NCBI GenBank assembly: GCA_937898375.1
Contig: CALEJX010000147.1
Span: 1-7,094 of the forward strand
Length of the DNA: 7,094 nt
Reading direction: 5' to 3'
DNA from: an uncultured Ruminococcus sp.
Lineage (GTDB): Bacteria > Bacillota > Clostridia > Oscillospirales > Ruminococcaceae
Part shown: piece after piece, positions 5,355-7,094 of the stretch
How positions within the stretch are numbered: position 1 is the stretch's first letter
How the letters are laid out: each line of letters begins with the position of its first letter
Translations under genes and position numbers: made by a program
The notes under the pieces: model-generated
Seen by the model: only the letters and a program-made list of their open reading frames with translations
Told to the model about the DNA's origin: nothing
The model's database searches: none

Positions 5355-6437
5355 ATGTCTAAGATCCGAGTTGCCGTTATTTTCGGCGGAAAATCAAACG
5401 AGCACGACGTATCTGTTGTTTCTGCAACTCACGTTATAAAGAGTATACCAAAGGACAAATATGATGTTATTTGTATCGGAATAACAAAAAAAGGTCACTG
5501 GATGAAATATATAGGAGATGTTGACGATATTGCGTCAAACAAGTGGGAACAGCACCCTGACAACGTTCCATGCGTCCTCAGCCCTGACCCTCTCCACAAG
5601 GGCTTTATCGCTCTTGGCGAAAACGGCGAATATCAGAATGTAAAGGTAGACGTTATTTTCCCGGTTCTTCACGGAAAGAACGGCGAGGACGGCACTATTC
5701 AGGGACTTTTCCAGCTTGCTGAGATACCATTTGTAGGCTGTGACTGCATATCATCTGCAAACTGCATGGACAAGGGACTTACACACACAGTTCTTGACGC
5801 AAACGGCATAAAGACAGCAAAGTGGGTAGGAATTATAACCTCTGAGCTTTCACATCTTGATGAGAAGTGCGACGAAATGGAAAACAAGCTTGGCTATCCT
5901 ATGTTCGTCAAGCCTGCAAACTGCGGTTCTTCCGTAGGCGTTTCAAAGGCTAAGAACAGAGATGAGCTCAAGGCTGCTATCAAACTTGCATTTGCTCATG
6001 ACAGCAAGGTCATAGTTGAAGAAACTATCGTTGGCATGGAGTGCGAGTGTGCAGTAATGGGCAATGACGAGCCTTTTGCTTCAACTGTCGGTGAAGTATG
6101 CTCCGCCAATGACGAGTTTTACGATTTTGACGCAAAGTATAATGACGCCGCTTCTAAAACACTTATCCCTGCAAGAATGAGCAAGGAAAGCATTGAAGAA
6201 ATAAGAAACACAGCTGTTAAAGCATACAGAGCAATGGGCTGCAGCGGACTTTCAAGAGTTGACTTCTTCCTTATGAAAGACGGCACTGTTATACTTAACG
6301 AGATAAACACTCTCCCAGGTCACACACCTATAAGTATGTATCCACAGCTTATGCAGTATGAGGGAATGTCTCCTGCACAGCAGGAAGATAAGCTTATCAA
6401 GCTGGCACTTGATAAGGCGGAGGTAGATTATGAATAA
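5355..6437 (+). CDS. ddl: D-alanine--D-alanine ligase
   Basis: Joins two D-alanines with ATP to give the D-Ala-D-Ala end of the peptidoglycan precursor; cytoplasmic ATP-grasp enzyme. The length of 360 residues is normal for the longer Gram-positive Ddl group. Visible elements are the N-terminal D-Ala1 site VIFGGKSNEHDVSVVS (8-23, with E16), FPVLHGKNGEDGTIQG (102-117), MDK (K140) and FVKP (K186) for ATP, the serine loop CGSSVGVS (190-197, S192), GMECE (227-231), and the C-terminal LSRVDFF (299-305, R301, D303) with LNEINTLPG (314-322, E315, N317) for magnesium and substrate. FYDFDAKY (255-262) keeps the Lys-Tyr pair of D-Ala-D-Ala ligases rather than the histidine of VanA-type D-Ala-D-Lac ligases, so vancomycin resistance is not indicated. 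It has its own promoter and overlaps murI by 8 bp. The N-terminus starts with the conserved SKIRVAVIFGG from the chosen ATG. Confidence 0.97.
   Translation: MSKIRVAVIFGGKSNEHDVSVVSATHVIKSIPKDKYDVICIGITKKGHWMKYIGDVDDIASNKWEQHPDNVPCVLSPDPLHKGFIALGENGEYQNVKVDVIFPVLHGKNGEDGTIQGLFQLAEIPFVGCDCISSANCMDKGLTHTVLDANGIKTAKWVGIITSELSHLDEKCDEMENKLGYPMFVKPANCGSSVGVSKAKNRDELKAAIKLAFAHDSKVIVEETIVGMECECAVMGNDEPFASTVGEVCSANDEFYDFDAKYNDAASKTLIPARMSKESIEEIRNTAVKAYRAMGCSGLSRVDFFLMKDGTVILNEINTLPGHTPISMYPQLMQYEGMSPAQQEDKLIKLALDKAEVDYE
6419..6424 (+). promoter_or_regulatory. Ribosome binding site of murI, inside the end of ddl
   Basis: GGAGGT within the last ddl codons, 5 nt before the ATG at 6430. It supports a start that overlaps ddl. 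Confidence 0.85.
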
Positions 6438-7094
6438 CGCCGCCATTGGAGTTTTCGACTCGGGAGTTGGCGGACTTACCTGTGTGAAAGAGCTTATAAA
6501 GCTTCTGCCAAATGAAAATATCGTTTATCTTGGCGACACAGCAAGAGTGCCATATGGCTCAAAAAGCCGAGAGACTATAATGAGCTATGCAAGGCAGGAT
6601 ATTGAGTTTCTCAAGCAGCATAACGTTAAAATGATACTCGTTGCCTGCGGTACAGTTTCTTCTGTATTGCCTGCGATGGATATAAAGTCTGATATCTCCA
6701 TAAGCGGAGTTGTCGAACCTGCTGTAAAGGCTGCCTGCTCAGCAACAAAGAATAATCGCATAGGCGTTATAGCCACCAGTGCTACCATAAAGAGCGGCAT
6801 TTACGGCAAGGCCATAAGGAGCATCAATCCTAACATCAAGGTAGTGGGAAAAGCTTGCCCTATGTTCGTGCCTCTTGTAGAAAACGGTTATACTACCCCT
6901 GATTGCGTACCTGCAAGGTATATCGCACAGGAGTATCTTGAAATAATGAAAAAAGAAGACGTCGATACTCTTATCCTTGGTTGTACTCACTATCCGCACC
7001 TCAGCGAGCTTATCTCTGATATCATGGGCGAGGGAGTGACACTTGTATCGTCAGGTGCAGAACTTGCAAAATATGCTCTTAACACGCTTTCATG
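6430..7094 (+). CDS. murI: Glutamate racemase (3' end cut by window)
   Basis: Converts L-glutamate to D-glutamate, the second residue of the peptidoglycan stem peptide, by a cofactor-free two-cysteine mechanism in the cytoplasm. Visible are 221 codons plus 2 bases; family members are about 265-270 residues, so the last 45-50 are outside. Motifs are GVFDSGVGGLT (7-17, D10, S11), YLGDTARVPYGSKS (33-46), the first catalytic cysteine C73 in VACGTVSS, PLVENG (148-153) and the second catalytic cysteine C185 in LGCTHYPHL (183-191, H187). The first motif has glycine at 74 where most relatives have asparagine (ACNT); all other signature residues look normal. The ATG overlaps the ddl stop by 8 bp (6430-6437), which suggests translational coupling of two D-amino-acid enzymes for wall synthesis. 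Racemases of aspartate share the fold, but the two-motif pattern and the ddl context favour glutamate. Confidence 0.95.
   Translation, partial: MNNAAIGVFDSGVGGLTCVKELIKLLPNENIVYLGDTARVPYGSKSRETIMSYARQDIEFLKQHNVKMILVACGTVSSVLPAMDIKSDISISGVVEPAVKAACSATKNNRIGVIATSATIKSGIYGKAIRSINPNIKVVGKACPMFVPLVENGYTTPDCVPARYIAQEYLEIMKKEDVDTLILGCTHYPHLSELISDIMGEGVTLVSSGAELAKYALNTLS

Noticed and set aside
5355..6437. VanA-like D-Ala-D-Lac ligase, implying vancomycin resistance
   Set aside because: The protein keeps the Lys-Tyr pair (K261-Y262) of D-Ala-D-Ala ligases, and no vanH- or vanX-like gene adjoins it; murI follows instead.

Overview
The window looks like a chromosomal, housekeeping stretch from a low-to-mid-GC Gram-positive anaerobe, most likely a Ruminococcus-like member of the Clostridia. 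The clues are consensus sigmaA promoters, strong AGGAGG-type ribosome binding sites, a lipoprotein signal peptide of Gram-positive style, and the protein types. The taxon is inferred by eye, not by search. Six protein genes account for almost all of the sequence; I see no RNA gene, mobile element, CRISPR array or origin.

Left part, minus strand (1-3218): an aconitase gene (acn) followed by an NADP-type isocitrate dehydrogenase gene (icd, running off the left edge). They are read leftwards from one near-consensus promoter (3256-3284). Together the enzymes carry citrate to 2-oxoglutarate, the glutamate-forming branch of the TCA cycle. The icd product has a valine where the family has a metal-binding aspartate. 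The 104-bp gap between the two genes contains a coding-like frame with no start codon.

Centre, plus strand (3389-5228): a perfect TTGACA-17-TATAAT promoter drives a second unit, divergent from acn. It encodes a lipoprotein with a transglutaminase-like Cys-His-Asp domain and, 9 bp later, a HisA isomerase of the eukaryotic (yeast HIS6-like) type. No other histidine gene is in view.

Right part, plus strand (5293-7094): a third promoter, with an extended -10, drives ddl (D-alanine--D-alanine ligase), which overlaps murI (glutamate racemase, cut by the right edge) by 8 bp. The pair supplies D-amino-acid building blocks for peptidoglycan. The MurI N-terminal catalytic motif reads ACGT instead of ACNT.

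I did not find a convincing undescribed multi-gene system. The points most worth a second look are the IDH active-site substitution, the eukaryotic-type HisA linked to a surface transglutaminase-like protein, the MurI motif variant, and the coding-like acn-icd spacer.
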